The notes beneath the pieces are model-generated. The model had not been told where the DNA came from and searched no databases. It was given only the letters and a program-made list of their open reading frames with translations. From the NCBI RefSeq assembly GCF_003351105.1, contig NZ_NKRG01000004.1, positions 124,001-188,000 of the forward strand: a stretch of 64,000 nucleotides of DNA, read 5' to 3'. Positions 57,219 through 64,000 of this stretch are shown here, in pieces (positions within the stretch are counted from its first letter, which is position 1; each line of letters begins with the position of its first letter). The position numbers and the translations under genes are program-made. This stretch comes from Thermosipho africanus Ob7. Lineage in GTDB: Bacteria; Thermotogota; Thermotogae; Thermotogales; Fervidobacteriaceae.

Positions 57219-58232
57219 TTAACCCCTCTCATCGTGTTTTAATAAGATTCTTCTTCCAAGACTTGGATCAAAATCACTCCAGGTTTTTTCTGGATTTATT
57301 TCAAGTTCTTTTTCTTTGATGTTATACATTCTGTTCAATTTTGAATCCATGTTTTCAATCATATGTAGTACATAAGCTTCTGGAGTCTTTGGTAGAACAG
57401 GAGAACCCCATTCAAATTCACCGTGGTGAGAGAGTATCATATGTAGTAGCTTTTCTGAAAGCTCACTGCTAGCATTTATTTTATTCAATTTTTCCTTTAC
57501 TATATCAAATCCACTTACAATGTGACCGATTAATTCTCCTTTTTGTGTTAGTTCAATACCATGTGATGATATTTCATAGTCGTATATTTTTCCAATGTCA
57601 TGCAATAAAGCACCGGTTATTAGAAGGTCTCTATCGAGCCACGTGTATATTTTTGCTACATTTTCGCATATACTAGCAACTGTTATACTATGCTCTGCAA
57701 GGCCACCTACATAATTGTGGTGAACTCTAAGCCCTGCAGGTGCACTCATAAATGCTTCTGATAATTTTTCATCATTTTTAAATATTTCTATTAGTAATTT
57801 TTTTAAAGTATCGTTTTTTATTGAATCAATAAAATAATTAATCTTAGTTTTTGCACTTTCTGAGGACATCTTAGATTCCGATACAAATCTTTCAATGTTG
57901 TATTCATCTTCATTAAGAACAATGATATTTGAATCTTCTAAAATGTTTAATTGTATTCTTCCATCGTATATTACCACCTTCCCTTGTGTCCTTACAACAT
58001 TTCCAACGCTTATTTTTGCATCGTTTTTTTCTGCATTAAACCAATCAATAGCTCTAAGTATGCCTGTTTTGTCTTCAAATGTTAAAAGTAAATATTTTTG
58101 CCCATTTTTTGTCTCTAAAAGTCTTTTACTTTTTACCTTAACGATTGTTTCAACTTCTGAATTTATGTAATTTTCAAGTTCTGAGATATAAGGTTCTCTA
58201 AATTTTTCAATCAATTCTTTAGGTAATTTCAA
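57219..58232 (-). CDS. yhaM: YhaM-family 3'-5' exonuclease (OB fold plus HD domain)
   Basis: The 337-residue protein has an N-terminal OB-fold (about 25-110, LLTFEDKTGILRAIDW, VVRTQGKVVIYDGRIQL) and an HD domain with HHNYVGGLAEHSITVASI, ALLHDIGKIYDY and ILSHHGEFEWGSPVLP. This is the architecture of Bacillus YhaM, a Mn-dependent 3'-5' exonuclease on RNA and DNA. ATG overlaps the alr stop by four bases; topA follows after one base. The nuclease assignment is by architecture. Confidence 0.85.
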   Translation of the reverse strand: MKLPKELIEKFREPYISELENYINSEVETIVKVKSKRLLETKNGQKYLLLTFEDKTGILRAIDWFNAEKNDAKISVGNVVRTQGKVVIYDGRIQLNILEDSNIIVLNEDEYNIERFVSESKMSSESAKTKINYFIDSIKNDTLKKLLIEIFKNDEKLSEAFMSAPAGLRVHHNYVGGLAEHSITVASICENVAKIYTWLDRDLLITGALLHDIGKIYDYEISSHGIELTQKGELIGHIVSGFDIVKEKLNKINASSELSEKLLHMILSHHGEFEWGSPVLPKTPEAYVLHMIENMDSKLNRMYNIKEKELEINPEKTWSDFDPSLGRRILLKHDERG

Positions 58233-59323
58233 AGTTCCACCCCTTTGTAAATTCTAGGCACCCTTTCTGAAATTCTGCAGGTAACCTCATAGTTTATCGT
58301 TCCAACCTTATCAGCAATTTCTTCTGCACTTATAAATTCATTTCCCTGTTTTCCAATTAAAATTACTTCATCACCTATTTTAACCTCATCATCTGCTTCT
58401 ACAACAAATTGATCCATACAAACCCTTCCCAAAATTTTTCTTCTTTTTCCATTTATCAGAACTTCACCATTATTTGAAAGATGTCTCCAGTATCCATCTG
58501 CATATCCTACGGGTATGGTTGCAACTTTCATATCATAAGGTGCGACAAAAGTTCTTCCATAGCTCACACTTTCTCCTTTTTTTAGTGTTTTTACGTGAGA
58601 TACAACACTTTTCCAGGTCAAAACTGGTTTTAAATTTTCATCTTTTACTTGATTGCTTGGCATTAAGCCATAACTTGCAATACCTATTCTTACATAATCT
58701 CCACAAGATATGATTCCAGATAAAGAGGCAGCACTGTTATTTGTGTGTCTTATTTTAACAGGTAAATTAACCTCTAAAAATTTTTCATATTGCTTCTTTG
58801 TAAATTCAATATCTTCTTTCTTTAAAGAATCTGCTACAGCAAAATGTGTGTAGATGCCTTCAACTTCAAAACCATTTGAAATTAATTTTTCGTATATTTT
58901 CATAGCATCTTTTGGCTCAATTCCAACTCTATTCATACCGGTATCTATATTTATATGAACCTTTGGTTTTTTGATTAAATCTTTATATTCTTCAACCTGC
59001 TCATTTGAAATTATTGTAATTGTAATATTATTGTCAGCTGCAAGCGGGACAAAGTCTTTATCTAGATAGTTAAACACGAGAATATTGGTATTTATCCCGT
59101 TTTTTCTTAAAATTAAAGCTTCTTCCAAAAATGCAACTGCAAAGTAATCAATTCCCATTTTTTCTGCAGATTTTGCTAACATTACTGCACCGTGCCCGTA
59201 GGCGTTAGCTTTTATAACGGGCATTACCTTTGCCGGGCTACATTTTTTTTGAAAGTATTTAAGATTCTCAATATAGTTATTTATATTTATTTCCGCAAAC
59301 GTTCTTCTACTTTCCGTACCCAT
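58229..59323 (-). CDS. alr: Alanine racemase
   Basis: PLP enzyme that makes D-alanine for peptidoglycan. K38 in VMPVIKANAYGHG is the PLP lysine. HINIDTGMNRVGIEP, IRHTNNSAASL, VSYGRTFVAP, IPVGYADGYWR and GRVCMDQFV are the other alr signatures. Length 364 is normal. It follows GGGGGGATGGG and its 5' end overlaps the PH-like membrane gene by 37 bases. Confidence 0.93.
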   Translation of the reverse strand: MGTESRRTFAEININNYIENLKYFQKKCSPAKVMPVIKANAYGHGAVMLAKSAEKMGIDYFAVAFLEEALILRKNGINTNILVFNYLDKDFVPLAADNNITITIISNEQVEEYKDLIKKPKVHINIDTGMNRVGIEPKDAMKIYEKLISNGFEVEGIYTHFAVADSLKKEDIEFTKKQYEKFLEVNLPVKIRHTNNSAASLSGIISCGDYVRIGIASYGLMPSNQVKDENLKPVLTWKSVVSHVKTLKKGESVSYGRTFVAPYDMKVATIPVGYADGYWRHLSNNGEVLINGKRRKILGRVCMDQFVVEADDEVKIGDEVILIGKQGNEFISAEEIADKVGTINYEVTCRISERVPRIYKGVEL

Positions 59324-59664
59324 CCCCCCAATGGTAAAAATGTGTATTTTTTTCCTTCAGACCTTATTTTAACACAAAAAAAGGAAATCTGAAAAGATTC
59401 TATTTTACTTATCTCGAATCTTTTTTTATAAAAGATACTTTTAAATATAATGAATTTATCATCTATTTCAAACTTGTAAGTTATTGCTTCTAAAAAAAGC
59501 ACTGATATAGCTGAGTATGAAAAAGCAATTAACAATAAGGGGATAATATTGATGGGGAGAGTCAAAAGGTAGGCAACAATTAGTGTTGAAATAATAAATA
59601 TTATGATTAAAGCTAGTCTATACAAAAAAAACAAAGCGGGTCCCCCCGCTTCATTATGCTTCAA
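59287..59664 (-). CDS. Small membrane protein with PH-like domain
   Basis: The longest frame is 125 residues: two hydrophobic helices (about residues 12-55) then a beta-rich part ([21 protein letters not shown] and [16 protein letters not shown]) like bacterial PH-domain (DUF304-type) proteins. Its first ATG lies inside the rpmB terminator and has no ribosome-binding site. A later TTG (59634 or 59625) is equally possible, so the start is unsettled. Function unknown; it is just before alr and overlaps it. Confidence 0.5.
   Translation of the reverse strand: MKHNEAGGPALFFLYRLALIIIFIISTLIVAYLLTLPINIIPLLLIAFSYSAISVLFLEAITYKFEIDDKFIIFKSIFYKKRFEISKIESFQISFFCVKIRSEGKKYTFLPLGGWVRKVEERLRK
59634..59651 (-). 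terminator. Rho-independent terminator of rpmB
   Basis: AAGCGGG (59634-59640), loop TCCC and CCCGCTT (59645-59651) form a 7-bp GC-rich stem. Read on the minus strand it is followed by TGTTTTTTTTG. Confidence 0.9.
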
Positions 59665-59863
59665 CTGATTTGCTGACGTATCTTTTTACTTTTCCTGCGC
59701 TTAGACAGTCGGTACAAACCCACATTCTTTTTACTGTTCCATCTTCTCTTAAGACTCTTACTTTTTGTAAGTTTGGTCTGAACCATCTATTTGTTCTTCT
59801 GTTTGAGTGTGATACGTTTTTTCCGGAAGCGGGTCCTTTTCCGCAAATTTGACATTTTGCCAT
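59654..59863 (-). CDS. rpmB: 50S ribosomal protein L28
   Basis: The 69-residue protein matches L28: [37 protein letters not shown] and [17 protein letters not shown]. The two CxxC pairs show the zinc-binding form. AGGGGAGGAGC precedes ATG. It has its own promoter and terminator. Confidence 0.97.
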   Translation of the reverse strand: MAKCQICGKGPASGKNVSHSNRRTNRWFRPNLQKVRVLREDGTVKRMWVCTDCLSAGKVKRYVSKSVEA

Positions 59864-59926
59864 TTTGCTCCTCCCCTTTCTTCTTCTATTTAATAATTAT
59901 TAATTATATACTCTGACACAAACTAT

Positions 59927-59955
59927 ATTTTACACTTTTGTTTTTACTGTGTCAA
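59927..59955 (-). promoter_or_regulatory. Sigma70-type promoter of rpmB
   Basis: On the minus strand TTGACA (59950-59955) and TAAAAT (59927-59932) are 17 bases apart. A second TATAAT-like element lies closer to the gene (near 59907). Confidence 0.75.
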
Positions 59956-59982
59956 TTTTTTTAATGTAAAAAATGTGTTTCA

Positions 59983-62547
59983 TTAATCAAAAACCCTTAT
60001 AGCTTCTGCAGGACTTATTTTTTGTGCAAGGTTTGCAGGATAAATTGTAAATATACCTGTAATTAAGTAAATACCTGCGATTATTTCAATAATTTGAATC
60101 CATGGGATAGTTATTGAAAAATCGGGTAATTCACTTGAGATCATAGTAGTTAAATCCATGGTAATGAAAAATGTTGTAATTATTGCTGTTAATATAGCAA
60201 TAGTAACTATTAAAAATGCTTCGGTAATAAAGAATGAAAATATAGTTTTTCTATTTACTCCCAAAGCTTTTAGAGATCCAATTATTCTTTTTCTTTCATA
60301 TACATTCTTTAGGCTAAGAATTGTAAGTCCAGAAAAACCACTTATAAAACCAAAATAAAATAGTTGTACTGCAACATTTATAAAGTATTTTATACTCAAA
60401 AATACTTTATTAAGCTCTTCGGTAACATATAATGGAGCATCGAATTTTTCATATACTGTATTTTTAGCTTGACTTACGTATTCATCTTTTACAACTCCGG
60501 CATATCCTTGTAGAGCTCCAGAAACCTTTTTGTCGTAAACAAATATTCCATCGAATGGGACTATAACATTTTTGGGATCAAAAGTATCGACTACTTTAAA
60601 GCTTTCGTAAAATCTGGCACTTATACCTGGTAGTATTCCTTTTATCAAAAAAGTATAGGTTGAATCCTTAGAAAAGATTTCTTTATTTGCTATTCCTTCC
60701 TTTAAAGATAAGTCATTAATTTTTACATTTTCAATTTTTAAAGATTTTTCAATGCCACTTTTTGCAAGTATAATCGTAAGATTTCTATTATCAAGTTTTG
60801 CGTTTACAAGTTGTATTTTTACAAGGTTTTCAAACATTGATTTAAAATTTTCATCTGTTTCGTAGTAATCTGTTTTGAAAAAGCTTTTTAATGGGTTTTC
60901 TATAATTAAAAAGTTATAGCCTACAATTCCACTATCAAGTTTTTTGTCCACATAATTAAAAACGCTGCTTGGAATAACAGCTGTTAAAAGTATTACAAGA
61001 GTTATTATTGCATAGACAAAAAATACTATGTAATTTCTCATTTTTTGTTTTTCAATGTATGAAATTGCAAGTATGTTTGAAAGGCTATAAAATTTTCTAA
61101 TAACGTTTTTTATTAAGGGAAGAATGGAAAATATTATTACTACACTTGCCGCTAAAAATATTCCTGATCTTGCAAGATAATCCCATCTTTCTCCAGTCCC
61201 TATTTTGTTGTAAATGGTGAGAATGGAAAGGACACCAGCAAGAAGTTGTACATAACTTTTTTTAAAGAAAATAGATATCAAGATTATTAGCACAGACAGT
61301 GAATAAAGTGGATTAATAAAAAAGAAAGCTACAACGATTAAAAATGCTAATATAAATATCCATCTTTTTTTAGGTAGTATTTGTTCTTCAGAGAGAAGAA
61401 CGACTGGTGGAATTTTAGAAAATGAAATACTTCTAGTAATTAACAATGTTACTGGTAAAATAATTGAAATTAAAATTCCAAGAAAAATAGATTTATATGT
61501 TATCACGTATGGAATTTTTTCAGCAATAGTTGTGTCTGATGATGCAATATTTGGAAGGTTATTTACAAAGGAAAGCAAATACCTACCAAAAATAATTCCA
61601 AGTAGTGCTCCAACAATTGAAGAAGAGATTATATACATCAATCCTTCCAAAAAAAGGATAATTCCACTTTTTTTCTTTGAAAGTCCCAATGCTCGTAAGG
61701 TTCCAAGAGTTTTTCTTCTATCTTCAGCAAGTACACCGAAAAAGTTTGATATGAATAAAAAACTGCTTAGTATAGAAAATCCGCTGAATCCAAGAAATAG
61801 GTAACCTATAACTTTATTTAATGGTGAATATTTCAAGTTATATTTGGTTGGAGTGGTTCTTAGGTCAAGGTCTTTAGAGAGCTTTTCAGAAAATTCTAAA
61901 TGATTTTTTAAATCAAGATTTAATGATATAAAGACTGTGTTTGGAGCGTTATATGTGTACATTCTTAGACTCAACATCAAGTCTTTTGGAATAAAAATAC
62001 TACCATTTGTCATACCAGTTTCTCCACGGAAGTTAAATTCTTCAAGTCCGATGTGATCAATTTTTAATTCTTTACTTCCGCTTGGAGTTATGATTGTTAT
62101 TGTGTCACCTTGCTTTATGTTTAGAGTTTTTGCAAGATCGCTAGATAAAATGATTCCATCTATATCTTTTTTTGAAAATTCTTTTATTTTTTCATCATAA
62201 CCTATGGCAAAGATATCATAAAAATTGCCATTATGTTTTATTCTTGAAGAGACTAGATAGGTAAAGACAAAATCTCTTACAACACCTTCATTTTTATATT
62301 TATTAAGATATTTTTCTACTTGTTCTACATTTAGTGTTTTTGGAAAAAAGAATGTATCACTTTTATCTTTTGCAACAATGTCTATATTTCCAAAATTATT
62401 TCTTAATTTAGAATTAAACCAGCTATCAACAGAATCGTTCAATGAAAGAGCTCCAACAACCAACATTGTTGCGATCATACTTCCAAGTATTACAAGCAAA
62501 GAGAGTTTAAAATTTGAAAAGAAGTTTCTAAAGGCTATTTTTATCAT
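59983..62547 (-). CDS. ABC transporter permease, FtsX/MacB type, duplicated
   Basis: The 854-residue protein has an N-terminal membrane anchor, a large extracytoplasmic domain (about residues 45-240), an FtsX three-helix bundle with EDRRKTLGTLRALGLSKKKS, and further central helices (about 395-525). A second soluble domain leads to the C-terminal FtsX bundle with VYERKRIIGSLKALGVNRKT. This is the long LolCE/MacB-like form. Such permeases need an ATPase partner, which is not adjacent in this window. Substrate unknown (lipids, peptides or cell-wall signals are typical). Confidence 0.82.
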   Translation of the reverse strand: MIKIAFRNFFSNFKLSLLVILGSMIATMLVVGALSLNDSVDSWFNSKLRNNFGNIDIVAKDKSDTFFFPKTLNVEQVEKYLNKYKNEGVVRDFVFTYLVSSRIKHNGNFYDIFAIGYDEKIKEFSKKDIDGIILSSDLAKTLNIKQGDTITIITPSGSKELKIDHIGLEEFNFRGETGMTNGSIFIPKDLMLSLRMYTYNAPNTVFISLNLDLKNHLEFSEKLSKDLDLRTTPTKYNLKYSPLNKVIGYLFLGFSGFSILSSFLFISNFFGVLAEDRRKTLGTLRALGLSKKKSGIILFLEGLMYIISSSIVGALLGIIFGRYLLSFVNNLPNIASSDTTIAEKIPYVITYKSIFLGILISIILPVTLLITRSISFSKIPPVVLLSEEQILPKKRWIFILAFLIVVAFFFINPLYSLSVLIILISIFFKKSYVQLLAGVLSILTIYNKIGTGERWDYLARSGIFLAASVVIIFSILPLIKNVIRKFYSLSNILAISYIEKQKMRNYIVFFVYAIITLVILLTAVIPSSVFNYVDKKLDSGIVGYNFLIIENPLKSFFKTDYYETDENFKSMFENLVKIQLVNAKLDNRNLTIILAKSGIEKSLKIENVKINDLSLKEGIANKEIFSKDSTYTFLIKGILPGISARFYESFKVVDTFDPKNVIVPFDGIFVYDKKVSGALQGYAGVVKDEYVSQAKNTVYEKFDAPLYVTEELNKVFLSIKYFINVAVQLFYFGFISGFSGLTILSLKNVYERKRIIGSLKALGVNRKTIFSFFITEAFLIVTIAILTAIITTFFITMDLTTMISSELPDFSITIPWIQIIEIIAGIYLITGIFTIYPANLAQKISPAEAIRVFD

Positions 62548-62566
62548 AACGTATCACCCTAATAAA

Positions 62567-62589
62567 TTACCGCACAATATGTGCGGTAA
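62567..62589 (-). terminator. Hairpin after the sigma factor gene
   Basis: TTACCGCACA (62567-62576), loop ATA and TGTGCGGTAA (62580-62589) form a perfect 10-bp stem between the sigma factor and permease genes. The following minus-strand tail is only moderately T-rich (TTTATTAGGG), so some read-through is likely. Confidence 0.75.
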
Positions 62590-62593
62590 AATT

Positions 62594-63709
62594 TCATGAT
62601 TCATCAAGCATTTTGAATAAAAGCTTTAAATATCTACTTCTTGAAGGATGTCTTAGTTTTCTTAAAGCTTTAACTTCTATTTGTCTAATTCTTTCTCTTG
62701 TAACATTAAAATATTGTCCTACTTCTTCAAGGGTTTTTGCTTTTCCATCTATAAGGCCATACCTCATTTTAAGGACCAACTTTTCCCTATCATTTAATGT
62801 TTCAAGAACTTTATCTACTTCTTCACGTATTAGCATTCTCATTGCTTCTTTCTTTGGTGAAGCTATTGTTTCATCTGCGATGAAGTCTCCTACAGTTGAA
62901 TCATCATCTTCACCAACTGGTGCTTCAAGAGAAGTTGTTTCCTTTGCTGCTTGTAGAATTTCCTCAACCTTTTCTACAGGTTTTCCAATTAATTTTGCAA
63001 GTTCTTCAATTGGTATTTCCGTTCCATGCTCTTGATAATACTCTCTCATTATCTTTTGGACTTTATTTATTGTTTCTACCATATGTACCGGAACCCTTAT
63101 AGTTCTTGCCTGATCCGCTATTGCACGAGTAATTGCCTGACGGATCCACCATGTTGCATAAGTTGAGAATTTATAACCTTTTTTCCAATCAAATTTTTCA
63201 ACGGCCTTTAAAAGGCCAACATTACCTTCTTGTATAAGATCCAAAAATGAAAGACCTTTTCCAACATATCTTTTAGCTATACTTACAACGAGCCTTAGAT
63301 TAGATTCTACCAATTTTTGCTTTGCCCTTTCATCTCCAAGTTGTGCGCGTCTTGCAAGTTCTCTCTCCATTGACTGACTTAACAGTGGGATTTTTCCAAT
63401 GTCTTTTAAATACATCTTTATTAAGTCTTTAGTTGCCATATTGTCATAAAACTTTGGAGATTCCTCTAAAAAATCTTCCAAAGTGACATCTTCAATTCCA
63501 TCGTTTGTAGTTTCTTCAGTAATTGCAACATTATTTTTTTCAAGCTCCTCGTAGACTTTTTCTAATACATTTCCATCAAACTCATCTGCCTTTTCTGGCG
63601 GGAACATCTTGTCAATATCTTCATATGTAACAAAGCCTTTTTCTTTTCCAATAGCTATGAGCTTTTCAATTTTCGAATCTAAAGAATCTACAGTTTTTTT
63701 CTTTGCCAT
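62594..63709 (-). CDS. rpoD: Primary RNA polymerase sigma factor (RpoD/SigA)
   Basis: The 371-residue protein shows region 1.1-like helices, region 1.2/2 ([60 protein letters not shown]), region 3 ([20 protein letters not shown]) and region 4 ([20 protein letters not shown], then [20 protein letters not shown]). These are the housekeeping sigma signatures, fitting the TTGACA/TATAAT promoters seen here. ATG 63709 follows GGGAGGTGA; an in-frame start at 63748 would put the site inside the gene. It is seven bases after the dnaG stop. Confidence 0.95.
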   Translation of the reverse strand: MAKKKTVDSLDSKIEKLIAIGKEKGFVTYEDIDKMFPPEKADEFDGNVLEKVYEELEKNNVAITEETTNDGIEDVTLEDFLEESPKFYDNMATKDLIKMYLKDIGKIPLLSQSMERELARRAQLGDERAKQKLVESNLRLVVSIAKRYVGKGLSFLDLIQEGNVGLLKAVEKFDWKKGYKFSTYATWWIRQAITRAIADQARTIRVPVHMVETINKVQKIMREYYQEHGTEIPIEELAKLIGKPVEKVEEILQAAKETTSLEAPVGEDDDSTVGDFIADETIASPKKEAMRMLIREEVDKVLETLNDREKLVLKMRYGLIDGKAKTLEEVGQYFNVTRERIRQIEVKALRKLRHPSRSRYLKLLFKMLDES

Positions 63710-63716
63710 CAGGAGT

Positions 63717-64000
63717 TCACCTCCCAAGTTTTTTGAGCTTTCTAACAAGTTCCATTCTTGTTTGTAAAAGTACCCTTTTTTCTTCCTCTGTTGCGGAATT
63801 TAAATATTTATCTATTTCTTCTATCCTTTTTTCTAAAGTTTTTTCTTCAATTTTTTTCTTTACTGTGTTTATATAATCTTCATTTATTTCAAATTTTTCC
63901 ATTTTATTCAATATATTTTCAATATATTTTTGCAAATCTTTGGACAACTTTTCAAATGAAAAGTTCTTAAGATTTTTTAAAGATTTAATGAATTCTTGGG
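63717..64000 (-). CDS. dnaG: DNA primase DnaG (C-terminal part)
   Basis: The frame is open through the right edge of the window, so only the last 94 residues are seen. They are helical and charged ([20 protein letters not shown], then [16 protein letters not shown]), matching the helicase-interacting end of DnaG. The position immediately before rpoD is the classic bacterial arrangement. Identification rests mainly on that context because this region is poorly conserved. Confidence 0.7.
   Translation of the reverse strand, partial: QEFIKSLKNLKNFSFEKLSKDLQKYIENILNKMEKFEINEDYINTVKKKIEEKTLEKRIEEIDKYLNSATEEEKRVLLQTRMELVRKLKKLGR

Overview
The window is AT-rich, densely packed bacterial DNA. Gene content points to the Thermotogota, and most likely to Thermosipho or a close relative. 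The signs are zinc-finger type L28 and TopA, TtuA-type tRNA thiolation, a ManR-like mannoside locus with GH130, DUF5320 and NifX-like proteins without nitrogenase, many TTG/GTG starts behind strong Shine-Dalgarno sequences, and consensus TTGACA/TATAAT promoters. The genus is an inference; nothing was searched. I see no rRNA, tRNA or CRISPR array.

Layout. 1-4527 is housekeeping: the end of a YebC-like regulator, a secreted unknown, cheR, lspA, rluD and glnA. 4548-5492 is a dead IS3-family element. 5493-13963 (minus) is a Pel-type exopolysaccharide operon: a PelD-like c-di-GMP receptor with an intact RxxD site, two small membrane proteins, PelF-like glycosyltransferase, PelG-like transporter, a deacetylase with PelA-like features and a separate GH114-like hydrolase. 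Divergent from it, under a perfect consensus promoter, is a 35-residue secreted-peptide gene (14238-14345), followed by a membrane HD-GYP phosphodiesterase. Together they suggest a peptide / c-di-GMP / polysaccharide circuit, which is the most interesting system here. 15726-21077 holds a DUF5317-like gene, tsaB, mutS and a second HD-GYP sensor split by a frameshift.

21074-26853 (minus) has an AMMECR1 protein, a doubly broken rmuC, an esterase, then an operon pairing a cysteine-desulfidase-like protein with TtuA. 26929-31327 holds a secreted OB-fold protein, an FGGY kinase and a KamA-family radical SAM enzyme. 31582-42255 (minus) is an N-glycan/mannoside utilisation operon: sugar-binding protein, secreted GH85 endoglycosidase, two permeases, GH130 phosphorylase, GntR/LacI-type regulator and GH38 alpha-mannosidase. 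Its head carries a perfect 36-bp palindrome. 42511-47106 is an RND exporter / LolA-like / envelope protein operon with its own paired operators.

47147-54330 is a redox and Fe-S region: a PhaR-domain protein, two Gly/Arg-rich DUF5320-type proteins, two MinD-like ATPases with ferredoxin inserts, two NifX-like proteins, a frameshifted ferredoxin, an Old-Yellow-Enzyme-type reductase and a convergent CoA-disulfide-reductase-like NADH oxidase. 54546-64000 (minus) is mainly housekeeping: half-size chromate transporter, topA, yhaM-like nuclease, alr, a PH-like membrane protein, rpmB, a MacB-type permease, the primary sigma factor and the end of dnaG.

Three genes carry single-base or nonsense lesions (HD-GYP sensor, rmuC, ferredoxin). 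Whether these are real decay or assembly errors cannot be decided from this sequence alone.
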